64,000 nucleotides of DNA, from positions 15,235,642 through 15,299,641 of the forward strand of contig NC_092362.1 of assembly GCF_030848805.1 (NCBI RefSeq). Reading direction: 5' to 3'. The stretch is from Temnothorax longispinosus. Taxonomy: Eukaryota > Arthropoda > Insecta > Hymenoptera > Formicidae. Positions 1 to 13,700 of the stretch are shown piece after piece; within the stretch, counting starts at the first letter, position 1; each line of letters begins with the position of its first letter. A program made the position numbers and the translations under genes. The notes below the pieces were generated by a model. The model was not told where the DNA came from. It worked only from the letters and a program-made list of their open reading frames with translations, and did no database searches.

Positions 1-378
1 CTTCGAAATACGATAACTAAATGAATCGCAAAAAATACGTTTATTTTAATATGGTTATGTATTCTTTAATGCGAGGCATGCTCTCTCGAATGTGATTAGA
101 CGATAAATAATTATAAAATGCTGCTGCATAATGTTAGACAACAGAAAAAAGGTAGCGGCGAATGCCGACGGGCAACGTTGGACGACAAAGTCGGAGCTTC
201 GAAATACGATACCTAAATGAATCGCGAGAAATACGTTTGTTTTTATTGTTATGTATTCTTTAATGCGAGGCATGCTCTCTCGAATGTGATTAAACGATAA
301 ATAATTATAAAATGCTGCTGCATAATGTTAGACAACAGAAAAAAGGTAGCGGCGAATGCCGACGGGCAGCGTTGGACG
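1..378. repeat. 196-bp tandem repeat, two copies (edge of a satellite-like array)
   Basis: Bases 1-196 and 197-378 are nearly the same sequence, starting cttcgaaatacgat and ending near gcgttggacg. They differ by a few substitutions. The second copy stops about 14 bases short of a full unit. The first copy begins at the window edge, so the array may continue to the left. The only reading frame in it is a short minus-strand shadow ORF, so I take it as non-coding satellite or an internal repeat of a transposon. Confidence 0.9.
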
Positions 379-403
379 CATGGTGGAAGAACACTCCACC
401 ATG
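379..403. repeat. Perfect 9-bp hairpin at the end of the tandem repeat
   Basis: catggtgga (379-387) and tccaccatg (395-403) are exact reverse complements around a 7-base loop. The hairpin starts at the first base after the second repeat unit, so it may mark an element boundary. Confidence 0.7.
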
Positions 404-590
404 TTTAGTAACGTTTAGTTAGGGCGAGGAGAATCTGATACAAATTCTCCAATTTACCAACGATTGCCGATTTCAATGTATAATTTTCTGGAATTCGTAA
501 TCTACTCGAAGATGTATAAAATAAATTTTTTACATATCCCGAAATTACGTTTACAATATTTAACTTTGAATACTATATATAACCTATGTT

Positions 591-716
591 TCTTAAGTGT
601 CCAATATTTTAGATTTAGAAATTGATTCTTGATGTCATTTTATGAGAAGAAAAGTTTATATGAACGTATAATATCCTAACGTATAATATCCTAAAATATT
701 GGACAGTATTTAAGAA
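591..716. mobile_element. Short MITE-like element with imperfect terminal inverted repeats
   Basis: The left end, tcttaagtgtccaatatttta, is matched in reverse complement by the right end, taaaatattggacagtatttaaga, with a small insertion. The interior is AT-rich, non-coding, and holds a duplicated cgtataatatccta. It has no transposase, so it would be a non-autonomous remnant. The superfamily is not clear from the ends. Confidence 0.5.
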
Positions 717-952
717 GCACTCTATATAACAATATAGTGCATCTTCTTACATTTCTCAAAATAACGATCATAAAGAATTATAAGTGTAAAGTAGGTTTTT
801 AGACAAGGATTAAAACAAAAAATGGGAAAGATAGCAAATAACAAATTTCCAAAATTTAATTCTCAGCTGCTTCAGATTCTTTCTTCTTTTTCCAGTCATA
901 CACAGTCTTAAAAATATCCTACATTTCTCACTCTTGAATGACAATAACTGGT

Positions 953-1183
953 TCAGGGCACGTATTATGGAACTTTTCGGAATGGATTCGCGATTATTTC
1001 GTTTTCCCTAAAAGATATAACAGAAATCTAAAGAATTAACTAAATGGTTCCGATATTCCTAATTATTAATTATTAATTAACAGAATTATCCGTTTTCTCT
1101 AGAAAACACGTTATAAATCTAAAAAATAACTATACAATTTCGATTGGAATCTATTCCAAAAAGTTTCATAATACGTGTCCTGA
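953..1183. mobile_element. 231-bp MITE-like element with 37-bp terminal inverted repeats
   Basis: The left end (953-989, beginning tcagggcacgtattatg) and the reverse complement of the right end (1147-1183, beginning tcaggacacgtattatg) match over 37 bases with about six differences. The interior is AT-rich and non-coding. No clean target-site duplication is visible. It lies downstream of the DEPDC5 stop codon. Confidence 0.6.
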
Positions 1184-1724
1184 TCTGCATTGCTTCGCTG
1201 AATCGTAAAGCTAACGCAGACCATGCGATTCGTGATTCGCAATTCGTGATTCATTATTTGTATAGCATAGTTAGTTCTATGTACGATCAATATAAATTGA
1301 CTAATTCGTGGTGATTTACGCCCTTTGATTTTGTCAAAAAATTGCTCAGCTGGCATGAGTAATAAACAATGAATGCAAACTCGACGAATCTGCTTATTCA
1401 TATTACTTACGAATCTCATAGCGAAATGCGAATTTCAAACCACGAATCACTCATAGTATAGCATTAGCTTAAATAATATTGTATAATATTGTACAATTCA
1501 TATTATAGTATTACATAATCATATTGTACAATTTATATACTTTCATCCTGCTTACAATGGCTATCAAATATACCTTAAAAACATTACTATTTGCTATATC
1601 GTATTTTTGATAAATTGAGATTAACAGTCGAATGATGATTTGACGAAATTTACATAAATGATCGATGATAACTTAATAAATCTTTAGACAAAAGATGTTT
1701 AAAAAAACGTTAAAAAACATCTTG
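1184..1724. other. AT-rich 3' flank of the DEPDC5 gene, no gene seen
   Basis: This stretch follows the minus-strand DEPDC5 stop codon and presumably includes its 3' UTR. I find no canonical AATAAA on the minus strand close to the stop. Short repeats of gattcgtgattc occur around 1226-1252, with related reverse-complement motifs near 1430-1450, but they do not form a clear element. Confidence 0.5.
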
Positions 1725-4700
1725 CTACTTTGCTTTTGTACAAGTTTTTTCCTTTAACTCCCAACAAGATTCCCAAAACTCTTTAAGTCTATTGTCTCCA
1801 TTGGAACAGAAGTGTCGAAAATCCTGTATGATTTTTTTCTGGAAAACTTCGTCGCCCGCCGAGAGAGATAATAATTTCCACTTGCGGCTGATCATATGAT
1901 TCCAGGACCACAAAAAGCCCATCTAAAATTAATAACAATTATGATTTTTAATAGACAAAATTTGACATTAGTTTTTTAAAAATATATATGCATATATGTT
2001 GAGGAAGACTGTAATAGCTCTTAAACATTTTGCATCGTAACATCGAATATCTTTCTTCAAATTTTATTCAGAGATAACCTTTATTATTAATTCTTAAATC
2101 TTTACCAATTTACGCCAGTGTTATTAATTCATGAAAGTTTAAATGATCGCTTAAGTATGCGATAAGATCACTCACTTTCCTATCTGTGCTATGATCGTCC
2201 TTCTTTCCCCCAACATGTCTGGTAATGTATGCTTCGTGCGGACTAGACTGGTCCGAATGAACTGGGTATCTTTTCTGTCCTGTATTTCGCCGTACGACGT
2301 TCGTACCGGTTCGTGGACGTGGCCGAGTATTCGTGGTGGATGGCACTAATATAAATGCGTTACCAGTGATGTGAACGTACTGACGGTCATTTTCGGTATT
2401 CTCGACTAAGCACGGCATGAAGCCGAATCTCTGTAGAATTGCTTCTTGGAATAAAAACAACCTTTGTGCGTAGGTATCTTCACGGAATTCTGTAAATTTG
2501 TATTCATTACTTTTATCAAATAGGACAGTGTTTTTTTTAATGAGGCTGGTAACACAATCAGATTAGTTAGGACAAACCTTCAAAGAGATGCCGCTTATTT
2601 GCCATTAAACATTCTGTATCGAGAGGTATGAAAATAGGACCTCTGAGAGGATCGCTCTTCAAGACATATGGTAGCGCTAACAGATCGCTAGGAATCGGTA
2701 TCATCTGTATCCCGCACATTTGAGCCTTGCGTTGCCAAACGAATATCTTACAGACAGAGATCGATTATTAGCAACATTTCGACAGTGTAACGGAAGAAAT
2801 TAAATAGGGGAAGGTAAACCGTTGCTTACCAGATCAGCCACTATGCTCCCAGATGACGCAACCCATTGTACTACGAGTTCATAAGAATTATATACTTTGT
2901 AAATGGACTGGTATCTCAAGTGACCCCATTCGATCCTGTCACTTTTATTATTGATATCGATATCAAGATGAGTATGTTTATACAATGGCACTAAAAGAAA
3001 ACAAATTATATGTGACTCGTTTTATGTATCTCTACTTTATCGATACGAATCTTGATAGATGATTCTGTATATGATTTATATTCATTGTAAATTAAAGACT
3101 AACTTTTCTTGTATTTTAAAAGGATATTTGTAATGTCGTGATATGAAGGGCACACGCATAAATTGCGTGCTTTTAGTACCTGTCCAATTTCTGTCATCCA
3201 TCGGTTCGGTTAAATCGATGTCGTCTCTCAGAAAAGGTGGAACGTTGGATTCGTCAATAGTGTCGCAAGGTATTGTTATGGCAGGTACTGTCGACACTGT
3301 TGTCGAAGACGTTGGTTCACACCATCCTTTCGGCGGTCTCATTTCTACCTCCACCCACTCGTTCTCGAAACTTTGCAGATTCCCAAGCGGCGCGGAATAG
3401 TCTGCGGCTGTTACCAAAGAAAGCGATGGAATTGCGATATGTTGAAAATTCGGTCGCATTATTTACCTTTTTGATTTTCATCCTGCACGATATGATACAA
3501 ATAAAATCCCAGCACAAATGGTTGCGAGAAATCGCCGGACGCATGGCATATCAATTTGTCTTGAATCATTCCCTGTACAAAGATAAATTGTTATTATATA
3601 ATTTTATTGCTGCAATAAAGCTTTAAATAAAACGTGTAATTAAAATCTTCTCTTTTTTTTTGTTTGAGTGCAATAAAATGTGCAAAATCTTTTTTAAAAA
3701 GTGACGTTTCTGTTTTAAGCAGTACTCTACTTGCCGGAGAAACTGACATATTTCTTGATATAAGATGAATTTCTGTTTTTATGTTTATTAACTATGCAAA
3801 AATATCTATAAAAATGCAATGTAAGCAATGTGTGCAATATATGTAAGTTGAGATTAAATATACATGGATGATATACTTATTCAAACTCAAATTATATAAT
3901 CTGCATCGAATAGATAACAAAATTTTTCTAAATCTTTACCTTCATGATATTAATACCCTGTTCGATCCCCATGCCGCCTTCTATGTGGTTGTTCAACCAC
4001 TGGATCGCATCAGCGCTAACAAACGTTTGGCTGGGCAGCGAGGGATGTTGTGTTAAGAAGCCAACACCAGTTTGAGGATGTTTCATGGCCTCCAAAATTT
4101 CCACATTCGTCGCATTGCTTTTTATCTTGGTCAGCTCCTGATTTGCACTGTAATCAAGTTTATAATTACATCATTTATGTATTTGATGTCAAAACGACCA
4201 AAGCTTATTCAGAAAGAATCCTTATTACTTATTTTCAATATCGAACAAGATGAGAACTTTTCCTTAAAATAAATTAAGGCGAAATCAATAACTCTTTGCT
4301 TCATAAATGTCATAAACCTTATAATTGAAGGTTTGTCATAAATTGATAAGTCACCAAGTATTGATAATTGATGCGATTTAACACTGAATGTTTCGTAATC
4401 AACATACCGAACGAATTATCTTGTACATGAACATTGAGGCTCTTAAACAAAGTATCATTCAGCAAATTGATGCGTTTAGGTATTCTACTGCTAAAGTAAA
4501 AGTCATTGAAGCAAGTGGCATCCTTGTACCTGTCGTCGTTAGCGTCGAAATGATCCTGCTGCTGTTGCTCGAGCGACAACGGCAAAACGGCTTCACTGGC
4601 AGGCGACACACGTCCTCTGTCCATCACTTTGGAACCGGATCTAAATCACGCATGAAAATGGAGAATATTCATTAAGTAATTGTTACTAGCATGCAGAAAG

Positions 4701-7700
4701 AAGATGCAGAATCTACGAAGCGATTTATATGTTAACGCTATCTAAGCAAAAATGTTTTATTCTATTTTATGTCACCTCCCCATAGCAAATTAGATAAAAA
4801 CTTTACAGAAACAACGGCTCCAACACGCTTTTCTATCGCAAGATAATGTTATTCAAGTGAAAATAGATTCGTTGTTAATCTTATGGGTTTTATTTTCGCA
4901 AGATCTCAAGAATAAAAGATATACAATATACCGCTGTTCTATCGAATATTTCTTTAGTCACAGACATAAGTTTAACTTTTATCCATTATGGAAAATAAAT
5001 GAAGAAAAGAAATTTTTCTTGTTGGCAAAAAATGTTTATCGCTATCGTCTACCTTTTTGTCAATATTCTTAATAAACTTCAAGTGATATTCTTCCTATAT
5101 ACACATTCCGATTATCTTATAAAAAACAAGCCATTTTGTTCAAGTTAGTCAAAAGTGAATTAAAATAAAAATTAATTTACTACAACGATTCTTCTATAAA
5201 ATATTGCATGGCTTTGTGACTGTTTGCATACTTAGCGCATACGTGCGAGACTAAAAGAATACTCGACAGCATGAGTTTGAGATTAGAGCCCGTACCATTT
5301 ACATATTATAAAGTAAAACGCGTATGTGTTTAATGCTCAACGTCGTATGCGAATAGTTTCGTATTCTTAATCTGACAATGAATTACGGAAGGAATAACAG
5401 AGTGAGACCAACCTGTTTGGCACGTGGCGAGGAGTGTCGAGGCACGTGCGGGCAGCCGCAGCGGTATTCACTACATGCCTCTCCTGTACAGAGGACCAAC
5501 AACCCCGTCACTCCCTCACTCACTACCAAAATGCTCACACAGAGCATACATACAAATGCCGTTAAACTTAAGCTTTTACATCTCATTTGTCCTCGGCACG
5601 TCGTATGTATGCTCTCTAGGCTGGGCATTAATTGGAAGACAAACAGAAAAAAGATGAAAGAAGCTGAAAGGTACAGAAACTATGTGGGGGGGGGGGGTCC
5701 CTCTTAGACTCTCTCGCTTTCCTCCTAATGCGTTGCACCTGCTCCACATTGAGTGACATCGAGAGGATATTAATCAAAGTGTCGCGACGGTTATTATCAA
5801 AGCCCACGATGAGCAAAAGTGCGGAGTAAGGATAACTTGTAGTATGTGTAGTATGCAAAGACACTCAAGTGTGTTTTATATTTTAAAAAATCACAAAATC
5901 GCAAACAAACAAAAAAGACATGCACGATAATAGTGGAGTCGAAAAAGTGTTGTATGCGCTCATGTCAGATGTATCGGTGCATCCTTTTTTTTTTTTATTG
6001 TGCTTCTGATCTTAGCAAGAGCAATCACCAAAAGCGTTAAACTGAAAAGAAACTGGATTTAATATAGCCATACACACATTAATATAAAACAATGTAAAAT
6101 TCCAGGAAAGCGTCAAAGAATGGTTCACCGATTATGTTACGTTTATGCTTCATATCGTCATCACGCATTTCGGCATCAGACATTGTTCTCTGATTGTTCC
6201 TCCTTTATTTAAGTCAAATTCACTCTTGTACTGGACAAGTTGTATTTAACATAAAATGCACATGAAAATATGTAGCACTGATAAAATATAAGTGATAATA
6301 TTCCGTAAAATCAATGAGCCAATTAAACACAATGTGATACCAAAGTCTCGCTCCAGTGATCAAACATTTGCCGTACATAATAAAAACCAAGCAATAATGA
6401 AAACCATCGACCACACCAATTTGGGATAGTCCACTGAAAAAAAAGAACAAAAGAGGAGTCCGCAAAACTACGTAGTTAAAAATTGGCGCAAAGCAACAAT
6501 GCTGAAATCATCAAGGTAGACATATTCAAACCTTGGTCTCGGTTTCTCTGGCAGGCGGTTGCTCCCGAGTCGCTCCCTGAAAGGAGAGCTGCCGACTAGA
6601 TTGGTCTGGAAAGTATGATGACATGTATGGATAACTGCGAATGGTAATGATCAAGCTGATGATATCGTGAAAATGTATAGGTATAACTAGAATGCGATGT
6701 TCAAACATTAAAAAGTGTTGCTTAAAAGTCGCTCTCGTATAAGGCATAAGTCATATATATGTATATATACATATATATATACATATATTATACGTGTATA
6801 TATGCATATATATGTAACGAGAGAAGAGTGTAAATCAAACACATCATAACATCTGACGCATAACGGTTAAGCTCGCTAAAAATCATAGATGCACATTCAA
6901 CGCAAAAATATATCAAGCACGGTCATAGTTATCGTGAGATTATATTGTATTGTGTAAGCTGGCCTGATCATTCCAGGTAACACGTATCAAAGAAGCGAGT
7001 CTATCGAGAAACTCGAATAACCTTGAAAAAAATCGGGTAAAATTGCACCAGTTGGGACCATTCCACATCCAAGTAAAAAGAGGTTTTTGCAATTACAAGT
7101 TTCCAAAAGAGATGAATGTTAAATTTCTCTTGGCAGCCTGTGAGCGCTCTCTGAATATAATCTCGGAATCTTCTTTTCACTGTTGTGCAAAATTATCTTT
7201 CCTGCTGCAACTTTACTTCACTTGTATAAGTATTCTATATCGGGAATAATATATTGTGTATACAACAGTCTGTAGAGAATCGAAGATCTCTTTCCAATAA
7301 ATTTTCTCTTATTGTACCGCTTGTAATTAACTAGTCGGAAACTCGTACGAACGAGAATCCTAACAATTTGGACTCAGTGTATACAACCACTCAGTGGCTA
7401 CAGGAGGGGAGGATGTACCTGGTTAGTGAGGAATATCAGGCTCGTGCTGTGCCTGCGTCTGGTCAAATGAGAGGCAGGATCTCTTGGAGGGACACCACCT
7501 AGAGCTGTGGGGCTCTGAAACATATCATGCTGAAATCCCCCTCCCCATACAAACATTCCAGCTACATGTCTCTACCTATCGCACATCTATACGTATGTAA
7601 TATCGAATTTGTAAATCTTTATTTTGTAAGTAGAGACTTATTGTGACTTTGTTATCGTAATCTTAATCTGCTGTCAACGGATACGTCTAACAAATACTTT

Positions 7701-10700
7701 GATATGTATTTCGGAACGATCGTAATTTGTAGTATAGAGGTATAAGTATTATATCGTTAAGTAGTAAATTAATACTGCTGAGAGCCGATATCACAGTCTC
7801 CGATTAACGTGATCCTCCGATTAAACTCACTCTGCATCTCTTTCTAGGGGGATAGTTAGAAAGAGATGCAGAGTGAGTTTAATCGGAGGATCACGTTAAT
7901 CGGAGACTGTGATATCGGCCCTGAATGTTGCTATTGTACATGTTATAGGCTGACGTTAACGCAAAGTGTCAAAAGAAGCTTTGTAAAAAGCCGTGCATTT
8001 CTTTTAGTTTTCTAATTGTATATCCTAGTGTATAGTCTTGTATAGTCTCTTCAGCATGTTATACAGCAATGTTTTATCTACAATTGATAGAATTAGGTTT
8101 GTCAGAGACCATTATTTCGCTAATAAGATTATATTTTATACTACAATAAATATGTTTACAGAAACTGCGTAATTCAAAAGTTAATAAGGTATAAAATAAT
8201 TAACAGAAGCATTAAAATAAATCTGCGAAAATCAATCAAATATGAGCATGCAACATTCAAGTATAGAGGAGATAGTATAGAGGAGATATTCCAGAGAAAA
8301 TGCAATTTTTGTACATTATTTTCTTGTATATGTGCAAGAAAGAAAAAGAGACTGCCTTCAAGAATTGAATTTATATTTCATGTCACATATAAAATATGAT
8401 CTTTATATGTTTATTTATTTTTTTAAATAATCGGAATAAAAAAAAGGGAATAGAATATATCTCCTCAAACAGCATAATTTACAACAAAACTATCAAGCAA
8501 TTAAAATAAATATCACGTAGAATGAAATATAACTGCAATTAAAATATGTATAAATATAACGGGATGTCCCAAAAAGATTTATATCAGCAACAATGTTCAA
8601 ATATTACGCAACAACAAAGATTCGATAAAAAAAAAATTAATGATCAAAACGAATTAAGATTGGAGAAATTTTTGTTAAAGATAATAAAAAATGTCTTCTG
8701 TATAAAGTTTTGTTACTAGTGACGCAATTATACTTTTTGGAACGTCTTCTATTATCTGTTAAACTATCATACATTTAAAATTTCTAATAAATAATTAATA
8801 ATTTGGGATTAATTTATCTCTATACATATAAAATTCTATAAAAAAAAATTTGAAAGGGAGTAATTACCCAGTTTTTGTTGGGATTTGGCCGTCGTATTTT
8901 GTTCAACCATCCCTCGATAAAACGCAGAAAGCCGTCCATTAATGATGCCTGTTCAGCATTACTGAGCGGAGTGTATATGTCGCATCTTGGGGAACCTTCT
9001 AAAATTCTGCGGGTCGCAGGATTATTATATGGTAATAGAAATACTCGAAACCTCCAATATTTGAGAGCCTGAAAGAAAACATATTTAAGATCCTGAAATA
9101 AAAGGAAAATATCGAAGTTAGTAACTTTCTTAATAATGTGGGAAACCGGACTTTTGGAAATCCACTCACTTCCACTAAAGCAAAATCAGTGTGGCCCCGT
9201 GTGCAAATGTAATGGTCTAGATAATTCCAATTATAGGTCTCGAGTTTCTCTGTGGTGAAAGACACCCGCGAGACTTCGTACGTGTCGTGATGCGGAGCAT
9301 GAAATCGATATTGATAGTGAATATTGAAGGGTGGGTAAGGATGCCTGCAAATTTAATTATTGCCAATATTTGTTATTTAAGTTTCCGTGTTTCTGTAACA
9401 CGTTGCACTGGAAAAACACTAATTATAATAAAATTTATTCAAGTATATGTCTCATTATGTGTCAAATACAAGTTTTATATCCTTCTTATTATATACTATT
9501 TAGTATCAACTCATTCAAAAAGCTCTTGAAAGAGTTTAAAAAACTTTATATGCAAGTAAATAAAATAAACTACGTAGCTATGATAATTTAATTAAATCAC
9601 GAAGTGAGATATTAACTGGTAATTAAAATTTTGGAAAAATTGACTTTTAAAAAGTACTGCTAAAGACTAAGTGTGTAAAGAAGAGATCTATTAAGTTCCA
9701 ACGGAATCAGTTGATTGGTACAAGATCCCAATATCAAATTATAAATTATGTAATATTTACCGTGGACGGTATCTCGTAACTGTTATAGAATTATCGAACA
9801 GTGATATTTTGTGAAAAATTCTTCCAATGCTAAGCAAATATTCCTCTTTAGGCTCGGACTCAGTCTGTCTGCCGCGTATTACCGTACTAATTGCGGGAAC
9901 GGGATTGGTGCCAGTGGCGTTGCTCTGATTCTTGTTAAGTGACGGTAAAATAATTAGCTGGAAACCCTTAAATGCAATATTTGTGATTACTCCAGATACA
10001 ATTACATAAAAGCGCATTAAAAAAAAAAAACTGAGTGCTTTATTTATATAATACTTGGGCCAAGCGCTGCGAGACCAGCTCTTTAAACACTTCCACAGTT
10101 GTGAGCGGTTTCTTGTATATCGCTCGCTGTTGGGCAAAATCTGCGTTAACGTCGTCCGGGAGAAGATTGTAGTCCGACACGACGTAATCGTTTTGTAAGC
10201 TCCGCTTGTCTGGGAAGTAATCAGTAGTGATGGGCAGGCACGCGGGGATTGTTAAAGATTTCCAGTCAACTCCTGTTTTGAATGAAATTTTAAAGTGATT
10301 GATGTGATTACAAACATCATTCTATATATGCAAGAAGAAACAGATAAGTTGCAATTTTACAATCGATATTCAAAAATATTCTTTTCTAGTCTCAAAGCTT
10401 TTTAGCTCCTCTATTTTTATTTAATATCCATTTCTTCCTTATGTAGTCACAAAGAGTAGATGCTCGATGAGATGTCACTTGTTACAAATAAATAGAAATT
10501 ATAGAAATCGAAGCACTAAATTATTATTTTATATTTTGATCAGGATTGCAATAATTGTCACTACAGGAAAATGCATCAACTTTGATAGTTGAGAAATGTC
10601 AAATTTTCGAGAATCTACTGTATTGTCGATTCAATCTCCCTTTACCAGTAAAAATAATATTTAATTTGCCTTTCGGCAGAAACTACTGATATATAATTTT

Positions 10701-13700
10701 CATTATACAGAATGTTCTGTAGAATGTATATTAATATCAGCATAATGATGTCCAAGAAATATTTAGTAGACGTTTATTTCCGAAAAAAATTCTATTATAA
10801 AGTTTGTATGCATACATGACTTTATAATTAGAAATTCTTTGGAACATTCTGTATATTTAATTCAATCTTTATCATATACGTTCCCTATTGACAAGTTTAA
10901 TTACGATAAGACACATTATTGTGTGTAGATTCCTTATCCCCCTTATCCCCCCACTCTGAAACATTTTCTAATAATACTCATGATTTGCGAGAGAATGCTG
11001 TTTACATATGATAAAGATTAAAAGTCTTCTCTCTCTCTAAATGCATGCTGTCTGACAATTATTAGTTATAATGTGCTTAATAACAAATATTCTATAGTGA
11101 TATATCAATTTTGAGTTATTAAGTCACGTGTGTGTAACACAATAGATAACTAACGGATCTAAAATAGATACACATTATCCTTTTTATACGCCGGTGCAAT
11201 AAAGTTACTCGATTAGATCTACAGAAAAGAGAGAATATAATGTAATAAGCATCTCTAAACAGCTACGTATCGTAGGTATGCCTTAACTTATAAATGTGGA
11301 AAACCGAGGCTATATTGTAGCACATTTTGTCAGTGAGAGGAGACACATAAAATAGTATTAAAAAAAAAATAAAAATAAAAATAAAAATGCGGAAAAGTAT
11401 AAGCTTTACATAAGGTAATATATATCTGACTGACGAAAACAGCAAAGGAGCAGTTTGCGAGATGCTCAGCAAAGAACAAGCGGCGATCTGTGCGGTAGAT
11501 GAAAGCTGCTTACAGCGAAGATGTTAAGCTTCAACGTGGAGGAACAGGTTGAAAATATCAGGCGAAAGGATATGTGTTTTATATTATTTAAAAAATAAAA
11601 AAAAGATAATCGTTTGAAATTCTAGAAATCTGCTGTACATGCATCAGACACATAAGACAATTACGGCGAAGAAATGGTGAAGAATTGTGAAGAAACTATT
11701 TTAATAGTGACGCTTCTACTTCGGGCTAACGTCCCTAATATAGATAAACAAATGTATACCATAACCGGATCAATCCCTAATAGTATATGGCGCTAACCTA
11801 TGATGGCTGTAAAACAGCATAAGTGACATCATAGTTGTACATCACACACGTATCAATGCGTCCAGCGTTGCATCCCAATTAGACGTACCATAGCATGGAA
11901 ATAAACAACATTATTCGTATCGATGATCGATGGTCTTGTAAAAAAATTAATATTGGATATTTTCAAGAATGAAAATAGATTTCTTTCCTTGCGAAAACCT
12001 TTCGCGGATATATGAAATACATATATGTGGATGTAATCATCCGACGAGATACAGAGATGTGATTCTATGAGAACAGAGCGTAATTGCAAGATTGGGTTAA
12101 GCGAAGCTATTATAAAAAAAGGGAAAGAACTACTTTACTCATGTAAAATAAATGCAAAATTATAAATAAGTGAAAAAGAAAACGTATTATTGAAAAAAAT
12201 GTGAAGATTTAACTTGTCATTGAAGTATATTCTGTATTATGCACAAAAAAAAACACATATTTCTGTACACGTATTAACAAGTTTTATAAATGTAAGAAAT
12301 GACAATATTGGGATAGTATTTGCTTTCAAAATGTTTCCAAGTATTTTCATTCTTTCATAAATGTTATCAGTTGTAATGAATTATCAATTTCTTTGATGCT
12401 GATATCTGATATGAAACAATAGCAACATGTAAATTCCATTTTTCACTGTCACTATCTATAAACAGGAGCAAATCTGTAGTGATTTTCAACAAACCATATG
12501 TCCTAACTATTGTCTCTATCTTTGCTGACTATATATTTTATTTAAAGATAACGTGGTATACATTTATGTGTAAATATTAAATTTATAATATAAAACACAA
12601 GAATAAAAAGGAAATTAATTTTGATTATTTAGAGCCATACTATTATAATTCGAAGCTAAAACCACAGGAGCACTCCTGCTTATTATACATATATCGATAT
12701 TTATATTATATCAAAATTTCTGAGTAGGTAAAATATCGTACGTGATAAAGCACAATACATAAGAAGCATTATGTATAACTTATGGATATTGGATACTGGA
12801 ATTATATGTGTGTTATGTGTAATGTAAATAACTTGTTACTGAATTGAATATTTTTAAATCTTATCATTCACGGAATTATTCAGGAATTCTCTCTTTTAGA
12901 CTGTAAGCTTATTGATAATTACGCTAAGTCGATAACTTTGTTGCATTTTTTTAGGCCCTATAATGTATTACAGAATAATATTAAACTTTATAATATACAT
13001 ATATATATATATATATATATTTAAAATCATTCAAACTACTTTATATTATATTAAACCTTCCTAATTAATAATGTAGTAATTATAGAAAGAATAATGTTAA
13101 ATAAATGTTTGGAGTAATAATCTATAATATTTCTATTATTTCCCGCAAAATGTATAGATATAAATTCAGAGAATTATTAGAAATATTAAAGCAAACCTGT
13201 TGTTAAAGCAGGCGTCCATTCCTGCTCACCAGTAGCACCCCACAAGAGAGTAAGACTCTTATTCGCCATAGCTGAAGGATTTGCAGCTTTATCTCCATTA
13301 GTTACAGAAGGATTAGGTCGCAGTAACTTTCCTTTTGTGTCTGTAAGACCATGAAGTTTATTATCTATTGTATCTCTCATATTTCATACCTTACATATGC
13401 TCTAATTTAATAATACTAAATACTAACGACCTTGGAATCCTATTTGAGATGCCGATCTCGAAATCTGATTTGAATTGCTCGCCCCAACTTCCATCGAGGG
13501 TCCACCTATAGTGGCTAATGTAGTCTCACTTTGTGACTCCAATGTTTGCATTGGAATAGCTTGATAGTGATGTTGCTGTATTAGAACTCCTGTAGGCCCT
13601 ATGAATTTATATTAATATAACTTTGATAGATTTTACATATAAATTTATGTCATCAGTGGTTTAATATATTAAATAATATGTGCAAAATATATGTGGTAAT

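Larger units (their letters stand above)
10273..13196 (-). other. Largest DEPDC5 intron (2.9 kb), AT-rich, no gene seen
   Basis: It separates the exon ending at 13197 from the one starting at 10272. The reading frames inside are short. It contains the MITE at 10705-10854, a (TA)n run at 12999-13021 and several homopolymer A runs. Confidence 0.8.

Noticed and set aside
1..378. CRISPR-like repeat array
   Set aside because: The unit is 196 bp with no repeat-spacer alternation, and the genome is eukaryotic.
858..916. A plausible-looking terminal exon on the minus strand reading DIFKTVYDWKKKKESEAAEN then stop
   Set aside because: DEPDC5 already ends at 1725 with the family's expected C-terminus. 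The acceptor here lacks a pyrimidine tract. Upstream in-frame stops and the adjacent MITE end make this a chance frame or an old pseudogene scrap at best.
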